Positions 24,796 to 36,947 are shown, numbered from the stretch's first letter. The stretch is 64,000 nucleotides of DNA from Silurus meridionalis (GCF_014805685.1 NC_060890.1:24146000-24209999), one strand, 5' to 3'. Translations and numbers: made by a program. Notes: generated by a model not told the origin, from the sequence alone.

Positions 24796-25721
24796 GGTGG
24801 GCCAAATACCATACATGCAAATGAATAAATATAAACAAGTACTGTACATGGATGCATTCAGTCCTGTCAATGCCTCCTGCTACCTCTCGATGAGTAAGGG
24901 AAGGGAAAAGCCCTAAATTCTGTTTGCCACCATAAACTATAAACACATAGCGCTCCAATTCAATCCAATATAAGACTTTCATAAGCTCTGTCAATGAAAC
25001 ACATTGTACAGTCTATCAGCATTACACTCCTGAGAACATCATCCCAACTCCCACCTCCCACCTTTACCCTTACAGGTTTTAAACAATACTTGTATCTTCA
25101 ATTTCAATGTTACCCCAGTCTTCATTTTTAAAGCTTTTCCTTAAGTCTTCTCTTACATTATTAACAGATCCCTTGATACATTTTTTATTCCTTTGAATCT
25201 TCAAACTGCTGTCTATTTCAGAATGGCCATTTTTTAACAAATGACCCATTTCTAATCTGTCCAAAGAAAGTTTTTGAATCTCTTTGAGAAAGGACTAAAT
25301 CATGTTTCCAGCCTTTACATTCACTGAGGGTCAAGTGTACAGAATTGTGAATGAAGAACCTTGTGTTTCATAGCACAGTTTCCTGGCAAACAAACTTAAA
25401 CTTACAATAAATGCACACTATGTATACGGGAACACACAAATTGAAGTTCTACAGTGCTACAATTCTGGTGTTTTTGAATCTCTACACCACCAATATGGAC
25501 GTATATTAAAATTAAGCAATCCATATGTAATTGAAAAAAAATAATGCATTTATTGTTTAAGCATTATAGCTATTTTTTATGTCCTTCAATTTTTACTGGC
25601 TCAAGAGTAACAGTTGAGACACTTGAGAGCCCGAGTTGATAAGAAGTGTTGAATGTGCATTTGGCAGTTGTTCATGAAAACTCTCATTATGTGGTCCAAA
25701 AAGTTTTAATGCAACTGAAGG
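24796..25721. other. AT-rich sequence, nothing recognised
   Basis: Only short frames; no repeat family identified. Confidence 0.5.
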
Positions 25722-25852
25722 AGATGTGGTAGCTCAGTGGTTAAGGTGTTGGACTGTTCTCAGCACTACCAAGCTTGACCCTTGAGCAAAGGCCTTAAAC
25801 CTCAACTGCTCAGTGGATAAGGTAATCTGCCAAATGACCAACAATTTGGTAC
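25722..25852 (+). mobile_element. SINE with tRNA-like box A
   Basis: GGTAGCTCAGTGGTTAAGG (25728-25746) is the box A region of the SINE head. The body CTTGAGCAAAGGCCTTAAAC follows. The box B part is deleted. Confidence 0.6.
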
Positions 25853-26009
25853 ATATGGTATTTTCAATCGAGGAATACCTGAAGGTCTAGAACCAAAAGG
25901 TCTAGAAGACCACAGCAACTAAAAGTGGATGAATAAAGTGCAGAATTCTTATTTGGTGAAAAAAAATAAAAGCTTTAAAAACATCTAGCCAAGTCAAAAG
26001 CACCCTGGA

Positions 26010-26100
26010 GGAGATAGGTGTATCATTGTCAGGAAGGATTCCTTAAGAGGAACCAGACTTGAAAGAGAACCCATCCTCATCTGGGTGGCTCTGGAGTCTT
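26010..26100 (-). mobile_element. L2-type LINE 3' UTR fragment (family A)
   Basis: AAGAGGAACCAGACTTGAAAG and ACCCATCCTCATCTGGGTG are the conserved 3' box of the copies at 33036 and 34312. Confidence 0.55.
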
Positions 26101-26460
26101 TATGTTCTTTGTTATAATTAACTAGCCACTGGGGGCATTTTTATGAATCGTCCTCGCAGATTGCCACTTGAGGCATTTGTGACGATGGAGAATGGACATA
26201 ATCTTGACCGCAACCCAACATTGGCCAGTTCTTTATGACAGGTTATATACAATTTCAAATATTTCTTAAAGAAAAGAAATGTTTATGAAGTTTAAGGACA
26301 GCGGAGGTGGTGAATGTTTCTACTAAATGGCAGAACGATTTCAGCATGCGGTCCTGTTTTTCCTCCTGGCGTGTTTTATCACTCTGTTGCAGAAAAGGCT
26401 TCTAAATGAAGCCACGTAACACTACAATTCTAAGTAATTGCATGTTGTTTTCTTTTTATT
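26101..26460. other. Low-repeat sequence, possible conserved non-coding DNA
   Basis: Balanced-composition block with no repeat family or frame recognised. Included as unexplained sequence. Confidence 0.25.
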
Positions 26461-26799
26461 ATAGCGTTTTACAATATTTCAAACATCAACATCTGTTTAT
26501 CAGTGAAGGTTAATTGAAGGTTTGTTTTTATCTGTATCAAAAATATGCTTTTTAATTGCCTTTAATTGCTAGAGGGCAAATATGCGTTGCATGTGTTACA
26601 ATACTTGGTGACTCCTCAACTTGACTTAATTACAGTGCTGTTGTTTCTGCTAAAGATTCACATAATATCATGAGATATTATGATGTCATAAGATTTTTTG
26701 CCCCTGACTTGGTGAAATACAGCTAAAGACCAGGTCATGCCACTGAAAAGGTGAAAATGGTAAAGAAAGGTGCTTTATGCTTGCCATGTGTATATTGCT

Positions 26800-26962
26800 G
26801 TGATATACGAAGAAAGAATTTCACTGTAATGTTAGGAAGCTGTTAAGGGCCTTGCTCAAGCGCCCTATTAGTGGCAGCTTGGTGATAACAGGGCTTGAAC
26901 CCCTGACCCTACAGTCAGTATCCCAGAGCCTTAACCACTGAGCAACTACCTCCTTAATGTGC
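26800..26962 (-). mobile_element. SINE, tRNA-derived family, minus
   Basis: AGCAACTACC...CTTAACCACTGAG (head, reverse), GGGCTTGAACCCCTGACC (box B, reverse) and TTAAGGGCCTTGCTCAAG (body) are all present, with AAGAAAGAATTTCACTGTAAT at the tail. Confidence 0.7.
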
Positions 26963-27337
26963 TGGTACCTTTTTCTGACTGTACGTTTTATTACAAACTC
27001 TTTCCATGCAAAACATTTTACAGGGGAGGGTCTCACCAACAACATGCTGTGCTATTTTTATGCTTAAATTGAAATTTTTATCAGATGAAATTTACACTTG
27101 TGCATTTTAAATAAGACACTTGTTTATTTAATTATATTAAATATTTGTTCAGTAATATATATATATTTTTTTGCAACTTTGCAGATTTTTCCCACTTTAT
27201 TTATTTAATTATTTATATTAACTATCATGTTCTTCATGTAAGGACATGTTTGACATCATATAAACTTTGACATGTGCTTGAGTTCAGGTGTAATTTCATG
27301 ACAGGACCTGTTCAAGTTTATATTTTTATGTTTTAAC

Positions 27338-27394
<57 letters not shown>

Positions 27395-27427
27395 GCTAGC
27401 TAGCTAGCTAGCTAGCTAGCTAGCTAG
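27338..27427. repeat. (ATCT)n then (TAGC)n compound microsatellite
   Basis: About 13 ATCT units change abruptly to about 9 self-complementary TAGC units. Confidence 0.95.
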
Positions 27428-27920
27428 TTGTTTTGTTTACATCATTGTTTTTATTTTTGTTATCAAAGTGATATTTATTTATTTATTTATTATATCATGT
27501 ATTGTTTTTTCAGCTGTGTATATGTTTTGCTTGTTGTTAACTGTTTATTTTATATGACAAGTATTTATTTATAATTTTTTGGGTTGGTTGGTTGTTCAGC
27601 TCTTATTTGCTTCATGTTTGCTGAGCATTTGTTTATTAAATTATTTATATATACATTTAATTATTAATTAGTTGGTTCTATAGCTGTCATGTTTGTTTTT
27701 GTTTGTTTTTGTTTACTTCTTGTTTTTTATTTATTTATTTTTTTTATCATAAATTCATTTGGTTGAAATCAGCATCATTTGAGTCTGTAAAGAAACCAGG
27801 GGATATCAAATTTGTGCAGGTTGGTTTCAAACCAGCATCGATTTCTTTACACTTGTACACTTTGTACGCAATGTCAATGATTGTGATTTTGTGGACTGAA
27901 AAAAATAATTAAGTTACAAG

Positions 27921-28103
27921 TTTAATTGAGTTGAGATGAATGGAGTTAAGTCAAGTTGAGCTAAGTTGAGATGAATTGAGCTAAGTTAAACAGGGCTGGG
28001 CCAAGTAGAGTTAAGTTCAATAGGGTTGATTTGACTAGAATTGAGTTCAGTGGAGTTGAGTTGAGTTCAGTGGAGTTAAGTTGAATGGATTTGAGTTAGT
28101 TTG
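27921..28103. repeat. Degenerate GAGTT/AAGTT pentamer-decamer array
   Basis: Dozens of variants of TTGAGTTGAG, TTAAGTTGAG and AGTGGAGTTG run for about 180 bp. It resembles an expanded, eroded LINE tail of the TTGAC type but has no adjoining LINE body. Confidence 0.7.
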
Positions 28104-28130
28104 CTAGCCTGGTCTCTCCTCTTGCATTTC

Positions 28131-28340
28131 CAGCTGTCAGTAGAAAAAAACTTAACATTCAGTTCATCACTGTGACCCAATTTAAAAGCCATTATGCAAA
28201 CACGACTGCTTTATTCACTCAGCCACGAGCTGGGGTCAGGGAATATTTGATTTCAGGGCAAATCAATGAGAAAGCCAGCCTGCTCAGCACATGTGATCAT
28301 TTTCAATGAATTATAATTTAATCAGACGGGGTGACACTTT
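28131..28340. other. Possible conserved non-coding element
   Basis: Repeat-free 200 bp with words typical of developmental enhancers (AATTATAATTTAATCA homeodomain-like, GCACATGTGATC E-box). Conservation cannot be tested here. Confidence 0.25.
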
Positions 28341-29269
28341 ATATACTATAACTATGGGTGGAGACAGTTTAACATGGGTGATGATATGAATTTTTAAATG
28401 GCAAAAAAAAAAAATGTCTGCACTTAGATGTTACTCTTTATTGCATCAGTGGTGTTTCTGAGTGCAGTAATGGTGTAGCAGCCCATGCGAGAGAAATTTA
28501 ACCTCAGCGAACATGTTACACAGTAAAGCACCCAACCCGCAGTCACGCCTGAGAATGTCTCTCATTTCAGTCCAACTTAAATCAATTCAGCTTAAATATT
28601 AACCTCAGTCTCTCTCCAAGGTTACAGGAACATGTTGTACTAATACCACAGGGCCAGGGTTTGACTTTCCCCTCATCTAAACTCATAAAAGAACTGAAAG
28701 CACAGAAAGAGAAAAAAATATTACTAGGAACATTCATAGTGAGTTAATGGAAACTCGAGCAGTACATTAAATACAAATGTTCAATTTTGCACAAAAACGA
28801 AATGCACAATGATTCACCTGTGTTTATGCAAATGATCTCGCTCATGCACATCCACTTAAAAAAATATAGCTACAGTTGTGTAAAATGAAATACAATATCA
28901 TTACTTACTATATGGTAATAGTTTTTTTTATAAAGCAACATGAAGACACCACTAGCACAAATGTTAAATAAAAGCACTCCAGCCAGAAAGGAGATCGCCA
29001 GTTTAAAGAAAATGTGAATTTGTTTAGCATAAATGTTATTTAATGTAAAGCCGTGTACAGTGTGTTCTCATTCTGTTGTGGGCTGGATGAGTTCCCGGTT
29101 TTAGTTTAAATGATGAATAAACACCAATAAATTTCTCATATCTAAAATTGTTTTTGCTATATTTAGATAGCTAGGGTCAGACTGGGATATCAAATTTGTG
29201 GCGATTTTCATCAAACTAAACAAATATAAGTAAGAATTCTTTCAAAAATATATATTTCAATTTATTTTT
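28341..29269. other. AT-rich sequence, nothing recognised
   Basis: No frame, RNA or repeat family assigned. Confidence 0.5.
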
Positions 29270-30550
29270 TATTTTTTTATTAAATAACAAAAAAAGAAAA
29301 TCAAATCAATATTTAATATGACCACCCATTGGCTTCAAACCAGCATCAAATCTTACACTTGTACACTTTGTACACAATGTCAGTGAGTCAAGTGTACAGT
29401 ATGATTAACCAAAGATACCAAGCAGTTGCTAATGATCAGTTTCTTATGTAGATTAAAACACAGGTATTAAGTGAGATAGAAACAGCTGTGTAGGAGCTCC
29501 AAACTGGTGTGAGAAAGAACATCCAAAATCTGCTACTAGGTGAGGTTGTGGAAGACATTTGGAAGAAGTTTTATTTTATAAGTCATACACCATGGTGAGA
29601 CTGAGCACAGCAACAAGACACAACATACTGTAGCTATACTGCATCAGCATGGTCTCATTTTTGAATCTTAAAGATTTCAAAGCAAAGTGGTGTTTTAAGC
29701 TATTTTAAAAAAGCACAAAGAAATGTTGAGGACTGTAGATGCATTGATCGTCCAAGGAAACTAAATATAGTTAAGTAGTCCAGCACTACCATCAGCAAAG
29801 GAACTGGTGGGAACCAGTGGAACCCAGGTACTGTCTGAAGCAGTGTGGGCAGAAATGGTCTTCATGAAAGAACTGTGGCCAAAAAGCCATACCACTGTCA
29901 TGGAAACAAGGCTTAACAATGCACAAAGACATAGGAACTGGGGACAGAAAAATGGCACCAGGTGCTCTTGACCAGTGAGTTATAATCAGAAATATTTTGT
30001 TGTAGAAAAAGGCAGTTTGTTTGCTGAAGGGCCAAAAGGCAGTACAATAATGAGTGTCTTCAGGCAACAATGAAGCATGGTGGAGGTTCATTGTAAGTTC
30101 AGGGCTGGATTTCTGTAAATGGAGTTGGAGATTTGGTTAGGATTAATGGTGTCCTCAAAGCTGGGAAATACAAGCTGATACTTATCCATCATGCAACACC
30201 ATCAGGGAAGAGTCTGATTGGCCCCAAATTTACTCTGCAGCAAAACAACAACACCAAACATACAACCAATGACATTAAAAACAATTTTTTTAATCGAGGA
30301 GTCGTGAAAGTGATAGATTTGGTCCCTAGAGAGTCCTGATCTCAACATCATCCAGTCTGTCTGGGATTACATGAAGAGACAGAAGGATTTAAAGCAGCTG
30401 TTTTTTTTGTGTAAAATGTGTACACAAAATGTAGCTGCTGGAGTAGCTTGACATGTTGCTAGCACTGTTCAGATGTTCATTCCTGCATCGTGAATGATCT
30501 GTAATGAATTATGAATACTCATCCAAACTCAGAAGGAAGAAAAATCTTTT
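29270..30550 (+). pseudogene. Tc1-like transposon with degenerate full-length transposase
   Basis: The left end has TCAAATCAATATTTAATATGACC, typical of a long-TIR Tc1 lineage. The gene begins at ATG 29592 (MVRLSTATRHNIL). Scattered words follow in the expected order: HQHG at 29645, HRNWGQKN at 29934, then GGGSLxxx-like remnant around 30080 and a QQNNNTKHT-like QQDNDPKHT remnant at 30240. More than ten stops and frame changes occur. The end near 30540 is A/T-rich and only partly matches the left end. Confidence 0.65.
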
Positions 30551-31005
30551 GATTTTATGGCAAAATCTTTAAAAACGTTTATAATGCAAACCTAATGCAC
30601 CGCTTCCACACGACACCGAATCTCTCGGCATTAGTCACCTTTTTTTACTTCTAACAGAAATAATAAATCAAAAGGATTGAATAGGTCTACTCAGCCTTAT
30701 ATATACATATAATGAGTGCCTGAGTAGGATCTTTCTGTACCTCTAGCTTTCATTCATTCAAAAAACAGTGTCAGATGCAAAAAACTGATCAATATTTTAC
30801 ATAATGTTTTTCATTAGTGGTGAAATAACACTTCTTAGAATGTGGTGCTTCAGTTGCTTCAGTGAAATAAAGATTAGCTTTTTTTCCTTGTCCTTAAAAT
30901 CTGTTCATGTTATGAATTCCTCAAAAAAACATCCTTTTCAGCACATCTATAGCACAATAATAGTTGAACAAATGTATTCATATGTGTAATTATTAATACA
31001 TTATA
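30551..31005. other. AT-rich sequence, nothing recognised
   Basis: No coding or repeat signal assigned. Confidence 0.5.
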
Positions 31006-31440
31006 TAGACAAATGTTTGTGGACACCTGACCATCAGATTGGATTGTGGTTTTTCAAACATCCAATTCCACATTTACTCCATGTTTACTGTTATAATTAC
31101 CTAAATTCCTCTGGGAAGATGTTCCACTATATTTTGCAGATTGCTTGTGGAGATTCATCCACAAACCTGAGGAGGACTGGGGTGCAGTCTGCGTTCCATT
31201 TCATCCCAAAGGTGTTTAATAGGGCTGAATTCAGCCACCCACGTAAAGCATATCTTCATGGAGCTGGCTTTGTGCACAGGGGCATTGTCATGCTGGAACA
31301 GGTTCAGATCTCTAAGATTGAGTAAAAAGAATGTTTAATGCTACAATATTCAAGGGCATAATATAAAATTTTGTGGCTCCAAAAAGATCTACAAATGGCT
31401 GGAATACTCAGGTGTCCCAATACTTATCCATAGAGTGTAT
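31006..31440 (-). mobile_element. Tc1-like family A, near-complete short copy
   Basis: Both ends are present: TATATAGACAAATGTTTGTGG at the left and CCAATACTTATCCATAGAGTG at the right. The minus strand shows transposase C-terminus traces (FVHRGIVMLEQV is the antisense shadow of the HKASSMK region). About 435 bp, non-coding. Confidence 0.7.
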
Positions 31441-31929
31441 ATGAACCCTAATAGCAAAAAAGGCTTATTCAGGGCCATCTTACTTACAACATAAAATAAT
31501 ATTTAAAAGATGAATAAAGATGCTTATGTTGCTTTTAGATTCTTTAAATAAGGCATTTTAACCCTTGTATTGTTTCAAAAGCTGCCAACATATTTTGTGT
31601 TAACGAGTCAAGTTGGACTCATGATTTAATTTGGCCCAAAATACTCAAATAACAACGGTTATCATCCAATGTAGTTTTTTTTTTTTAATTACATCCCAGC
31701 TAACTTGTTATGTATTGATAACCATGTTTAAAATAGTTTTTTTTTTGGTCACATGGACTCTTTATATAAGAATATATCACTCATTTTCATAAAAAAAAAA
31801 GTTAATTCACTCATGATATTTGTTATAGTAAAGCCAATGGGTATTCGTGATCTGACTATAATAGAGTCATATTAGAACATACATCTGAAATAAATCGCAT
31901 TTTTTTTTTTTTTTTAGTCATTGTGACAT

Positions 31930-32468
31930 TTTGCAAAGTAATGCAGAGTGTAGAAAAGAGTGCAGGCAGGGTGGAGTGGGTGGAGAAGAGTGATAGCAGG
32001 AGTGATTTGTGATAGAAGAGTATCTGTGAGAGTGAAAGGGAAAGTTTATAGGACTGTGGTGAGACCTGAGATGTTGTCTGGTTTAGAGACAGTGGCATTG
32101 AGTAAAAGACAGGAGGTGGAGCTGGAGGTAGCAGAGCTGAAGATGTTGAGGTTTTCGTTGGAAGTGATGACGATGGACAGGATTAGAAATGAGTTTATTA
32201 GAGGGACAGCGCATGTAGGACGTTTTGGAGACAAGGTGAGGGAGGTGAGATTGAGATGGTTTGGACATGTGCAGAGGAGGGACATTGGGTATATCAGTAC
32301 AAGAATGCTGAGGATGGAGCCACCAGGAAGGAGGGGGTTTATGGATGTGGTGAGGGAAGACATGCAGGTAGTTGGTTTGAAAGAGGCAGATGTAGAGGAC
32401 AGAAGGGTATGGAGACGGATGATCCGCTGTTGCGACCCCTAATAGGAGAAGCCAAAAGAAGAATAAAA
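31930..32468 (+). mobile_element. RTE-type LINE 3' end with 14-bp target duplication
   Basis: It lies between exact direct repeats AGTCATTGTGACAT (31916-31929 and 32469-32482). The plus frame 31960-32442 is open for 160 codons: GWSGWRRVIAGVICDRRVSV, GKVYRTVVRPEML, LEVAELKMLRFSL, then RLRWFGHVQRRDIGY, RRGFMDVVREDMQVVG and RRMIRCCDP. This is the region downstream of the RTE-clade reverse transcriptase through the C-terminus. It ends CGACCCCTAATAGGAGAAGC plus a short A/G tail. 5'-truncated, so a dead-on-arrival copy, but little decayed. Confidence 0.9.
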
Positions 32469-33035
32469 AGTCATTGTGACATCTGTTGTGTTACGGGTCA
32501 AAATTGACCCGCACAGTTTATGTCAGAGGTAAAAGGTCATATTTTTTTTTTTACATAATCAAACTTTATTTTGCTCAAAATTGCAAATTCAAATAAAACA
32601 TCCAACAACAGGATGTTTTCCTCGCTCTTAAATTGAACATTAATAAATGCCCACATCATTTGTGCCTGTGCATGTGTGTTAAAATAAATGTTTTAAATAC
32701 TGAACATTGACAAGGTGTGTGTGTGTTTATATGCATGAATCACAGTATGTAATTGTTTTATTGTGTACATCACATATATGTTTCACATACATTCCAGCAA
32801 GAACCAACAATGTAAGCATTCAGGTGTGTTTTGTCGATCTCCACCCAGCTGTTGCCAAACACCCTTTTCCCTTCAGCGTCCAGATGTTGACCAATGATAT
32901 GGTCAATAACCTCATATACACTGAATCTATGAGCTGTCTATGAGGTTATTTACCATATCTTTGCTCATGAGGACAGAGACCAAAGGGACAGTGAAAAGGA
33001 TGTGTCTGAGGATCAGGATGATGTGAAGTCAAGTC

Positions 33036-33640
33036 AAGTTTATTTCTATTGCGCTTTTCACAACAGACATAGTCTCAAAGCAGCTTTACAGAATTAAGGT
33101 TGTTTAAGGTTAAGGTGTGTTTTTATTTCTGATGAGCAGCCATAACGACTGTGGCAAGGAAAAACTCTCCTAGATATTTTGAGGAAGAAACCTTGAGAGG
33201 AACCAGACTCAAAAGGGGAACCCATCCTCATTTTGGTGACATCAAGAGTGTGATTATAGACTTAAATCAATATAGAACACTAAAGAGTGAGAACTAACAT
33301 GAACACTGGAGTGTAAGATTATAAGTAATGATCTTTCTACAGTCTTTTACAGTCATTTGAGTTTATGGAACCAGGAGCTACTGAGCAACTCATAAAAATA
33401 GCTCAACATTTGCAATCATCATAGATCCAACACCAGCTTCTCCATGCCAGAGCCTTTAAACATTTAAAGAGGTCCAATGTCCAAACTTCACATAAAGTGG
33501 GATCCAATTGGCGCTGATACATCTCTAGATGGTTTGGGATGTTTGCAGGGTCGGCATTTGCTTCTTTAAAGGTCCACAATCTTCATAAGGTGGGACATGG
33601 GGCTGGAGCAACCTCACATCACATCTGACACATCTTATCT
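33036..33640 (-). mobile_element. L2-type LINE 3' UTR, family A
   Basis: It begins at the tail (GTCAAGTCAAGTTTATTTC, 33029-33048) and the box GCGCTTTTCACAACAGACAT. It continues with TGGCAAGGAAAAACTC, then the 3' UTR. It is truncated before the coding part. It is inserted inside the piggyBac-like unit. Confidence 0.75.
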
Positions 33641-34311
33641 AAAGGACACCCCAAAGACACTAAATCTCTTGCTCCTGTTGAAATAGACAAAGGATGCAGA
33701 ATGAAACTGATAACACACGTGAGCCTTATTTATAGATAACAATGTTCAGACAATTCTGTTCATATTGTTCACACCACACACCCAAAAACTGTTATCAATA
33801 TTCGACAAGAAACGTTGTGTTCCCATGGGGTTATGTGTCCCCATAGAAGATGGGTGGGGAGGGAAGGGGGTAAGATGTGTCTGGATGCATATAACAGTCA
33901 ATATTCTTGGCGGGTGAAATTTGACCCGTAGCACAACACGTGTAATTTGATAAGACCTTCAGAATTTACTAAAATGGTGACAGTTAATTTTGTTGTGTTA
34001 AAATAGCTGTGTTTGAGGAAATCATGTAGCCTTGTTCCAACAAAAAAAAGTCAATAGTCTTTTTTCCTTATCATAACTTAAAAACGGGTCAGATTTGACC
34101 CTGACACAATATAAGGGTTGACTAAGCCTTCTGCACCATAGAACCAGACCTGAATTCTTATGTGTAAACACTTTAATGAATACACTGAAGTTAGCAACAT
34201 TAAGAAATAACTTTCTAGGGAATAAATGAAGCTTATATCAAGCTTGCTTCAGTTTTAAGTATTTAAGTAAAATCCAAAAAATCCAAGCAAAAACAAACAC
34301 TCCACATAGTC

Positions 34312-35032
34312 AAGTCAAGTCAAGTTTATTTGTATAGCGCTTTTCACAACAGACATTGTCTCAAAGCAGCTTTACACAAATCAACAGTGATGGTGAATGG
34401 TGTGAATTTGTCCCTGATGAGCAAGCCGTGGCGACTGTGGCAAGGAAAAACTCCCTTAGATGTTATGAGGAAGAAACCTTGAGAGGAACCAGACTCAAAA
34501 GGGGAACCCATCCTCATCTGGGTGACATCAAGAGTTTGATCATAAATCTTTCAAAAATACAGAACACTGGACAGTGAGAACTAACATGATTACTGGAGTA
34601 TAAGATTATAAGTGATGTTTTTTCTGCAGTCTTAAACAGTCTATATGGTTAGTAGCTCCGAGTTTTATGAGCTCAGCATTTGTGATCACCACAGATCCAG
34701 CATCAGCTTCTCCATGCCAGAGCCTTTAAACACTCCAGGAGGTCCAATGTCAAAACTCCACACATGTAGCGGGATCCAAATGGCACTGGAACGTCTCTAG
34801 ATGGTTCGGGATGTTTGCGAGTTCGGCATCTACTTCTTCAAAGGTCCGTAATCATCACGAGGTGGGAGGTGACTGGAGCTGGCCAAACCTCAGGGTGTCT
34901 CGGGATGGGGAGAGAAAGAGAAGCAGTGGAGAGGAATTAGCGTAGCTGCTGTTCATGATATTAACAGCACAAGTTGATAATGTGCATGTGATCAGATGTT
35001 CTGGAGCACAAGGTTATGATATGTGATGTGTG
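34312..35032 (-). mobile_element. L2-type LINE 3' UTR, family A
   Basis: The 3' tail GTCAAGTCAAGTCAAGTTTA at 34309-34328 is followed by the conserved tail box and the full 3' UTR. It joins directly to the coding fragment at 35033. Confidence 0.8.
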
Positions 35033-35445
35033 TTATGTGTAGGCTTTGCTAAAAAGATATGTTTTTAATCTACACTTAAACTGGGTGAGTGTGTCTGAGC
35101 CCCGAACACTGTCAGGAAGACTATTCCAGAGTTTAGGAGCTAAATGTGAAAATGCTCTACCACCTTTAGTGGACTTTGCTATTCTACGAACAACTAGAAG
35201 CCCAGAGTTTTGAGATCTCAGGGAGCGTGGCGGATTGTAGCGTGTTAAAAGACTGGATAGATACATGGGAGCCAAACCATTTAGTGCTTTATAAGTGAGA
35301 AGTAATAGTTTGTAATCTATTCGAAACTTAACAGGAAGCCAATGTAGGGACGATAGGATTGGGGTTATGTGATCATATTTTCTTGATCTTGTAAGAACTC
35401 TGGCTGCTGCATTCTGGACTAACTGAAGCTTGTTTATTAACATAG
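35033..35445 (-). pseudogene. L2-type LINE reverse transcriptase C-terminal ORF
   Basis: Open for 136 codons on the minus strand with no break: LQLVQNAAARVLTRSRKYDH, LSSLHWLPVKFRIDYKLLLL, YKALNGLAPMYLSSLL, RAFSHLAPKLWNSLP and FKCRLKTYLF, in canonical L2-clade order to a natural stop. It is truncated at the N-side, so the catalytic FADD domain and endonuclease are missing. Compared with 3786-4135 it has far fewer lesions and is probably younger. Confidence 0.9.
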
Positions 35446-35747
35446 ATCTTAGGATGAACAGCTATTAATCAACAAACTGTATTTAAAATTGGCAATTTGG
35501 GTAAAGTTGTGTGTGTTCAGAATCAGGTTATGGGTGTGCATTCAAATTATGTGAATAATTCTTGAATGTAAGTCTCTTCGGGTTCTTAAACCAAAGTATC
35601 TAAACCTAAAAAAGGGGATAGAAAATGCAGACTAAAGAGATCAGCAGCAATTATTATTAATATTAATGAATTAATAATTATTATTGCAGAAAATCAATTG
35701 ATCATTCTCTGAAAAGCAGAAGTGTGGACTAGTGGAAGCGGGTTGTA
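35446..35747. other. AT-rich sequence, nothing recognised
   Basis: May include the left end of the Harbinger element, but no inverted repeat was found. Confidence 0.4.
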
Positions 35748-36212
35748 TTGCTGGAATTTAGTGACCTGGAAAGGAAACTAAACTTCCGCATGAGTCCCTG
35801 GTCTTTTACACGTTTGTGTGGACTGGTAGAGGGATTTATATCCCCAGAAGAAGATACAATCAGAAATCCAATTCCGCTATTTATGCGTGTTGTGGTTGTT
35901 TTATACAAACTCGGAAGTTGTGAGGAAAACAGTGTTGTGGCAAATCAATTCGGTGTTCACAAGAGTACGGTAAAAAAGTTCATGCATAGCTTCTGCAAGG
36001 GAATGATGAATCGGCCGAAACGTGATCTGATATGGATGCGAGGTGAAGAGGAGGCTTCTAAAATCGTACGGAGATTGGAGGAAGCTCATTCTGTTCCTCC
36101 AGTAATGGGTCTCATCAACAGCAGTAATCGGTTTAAGGCGTTTACATGGCAGAAGTTTTATTTTGTTGGGTTTATCGACAGGTTTATCCCACCCCTCTCA
36201 AACCGATTATAA
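35748..36212 (+). pseudogene. PIF/Harbinger transposase, N-terminal fragment
   Basis: A 154-codon plus frame with FRMSPWSFTRLCGLV, NPIPLFMRVVVVLYKLGS, SVVANQFGVHKSTVKKFMHS and VPPVMGLINSSN. This is the helix-turn-helix-containing N-terminal half of Harbinger (HARBI1-like) nucleases, ending at the position of the first catalytic aspartate. The usual GxIDG motif reads GLINSS, so the catalytic residue is lost. The remaining DDE domain is absent. Repeated AAACCGATTA words at 36200 and 36276 may belong to the element's ends. No partner Myb-like gene is seen. Confidence 0.8.
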
Positions 36213-36947
36213 TTTCATTTGGTTTGTTCTGATTGAGGTGCTTACAGGGGGGCATTTTTATTCGGATTGGACTTTTAAACCGATTACAATGCTCAATGTA
36301 AATGCACCTACTGTGGACTGTCAGGTTCAGCTAAGATCTTCTCTGCTGGCCTAAACTCTATCAGAATCACTGACTTACATTTGCATTTTTTTTTTTGTAT
36401 ATAATTATGTATAAAAATATTCCCAATAGTCTATTCTATGAGTAAAGCAGTGCCACCCAGTGTCATTTTTGAGTTGGAGTTTCTTTCCAATCAGATTTTA
36501 AGCCGTCGCATCACATGTTGTCGGGGATAGAAGTTATCTATCTGCATCAAGCTGTTGCTTTAACCAATCAGATTTCGACTTGCTGACTCCAAGACCCTCT
36601 AGAAGGCAATCCCTCGAATAATGTCGCCATTTTCATCTCCCTTGATTGGATAGTCAGAGATTGCACTAGTGAGAGTTCGCAAACCGCATCTGTGGTAAAC
36701 TACACACTGGCTGACAAAAGAGAAGAAATTGATTTGGTGGCAGATACACTTAGAGGACATAAGCAGGTCAAAACAGTTGTTAAGCTTTTTCATGAACCAT
36801 TTATAATTTTACATTTGGAGTTCATCCCCACTTTATGAGATTCATGTCTGTGATGCAGTGCTCTGTTGTACTGCGTTTCTCTGTAACGCTGATGGTTTCT
36901 ATAACCGTGGCATCATAATGATGGTGGATTGATTCAAGCAGGACACC
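36213..36947. other. Intergenic; possible hAT-like scrap
   Basis: At 36710-36800 a plus frame reads DKREEIDLVADTLRGHKQVK and continues to a stop. It looks protein-like and may be a piece of a hAT/ZMYM-type transposon. Otherwise nothing is recognised. Confidence 0.25.

Larger units (their letters stand above)
26963..28130. other. Intergenic, T-rich, with simple repeats
   Basis: No gene. It holds a tetranucleotide array, a fragment of a Tc1-like end (27820-27885, shared with 29335-29395) and a degenerate GAGTT-type repeat at 27921-28103. Confidence 0.5.
31562..34117. mobile_element. piggyBac-like element carrying other insertions
   Basis: The left end CCCTTGTATTGTTTC follows TTAA (31558-31561). 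The right end, read inwards, is CCCTTATATTGTGTC, with TTGA (a one-base change from TTAA) outside it. Inside each end is the palindromic GGGTCAAATTTGACCC-type box typical of piggyBac-like ends (eroded at 31611, good at 34086). A second inner pair of such ends lies at 32484-32511 and 33911-33940, suggesting a second copy or an older border. No piggyBac transposase is recognised. An RTE LINE and an L2 3' end lie inside. Confidence 0.6.
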
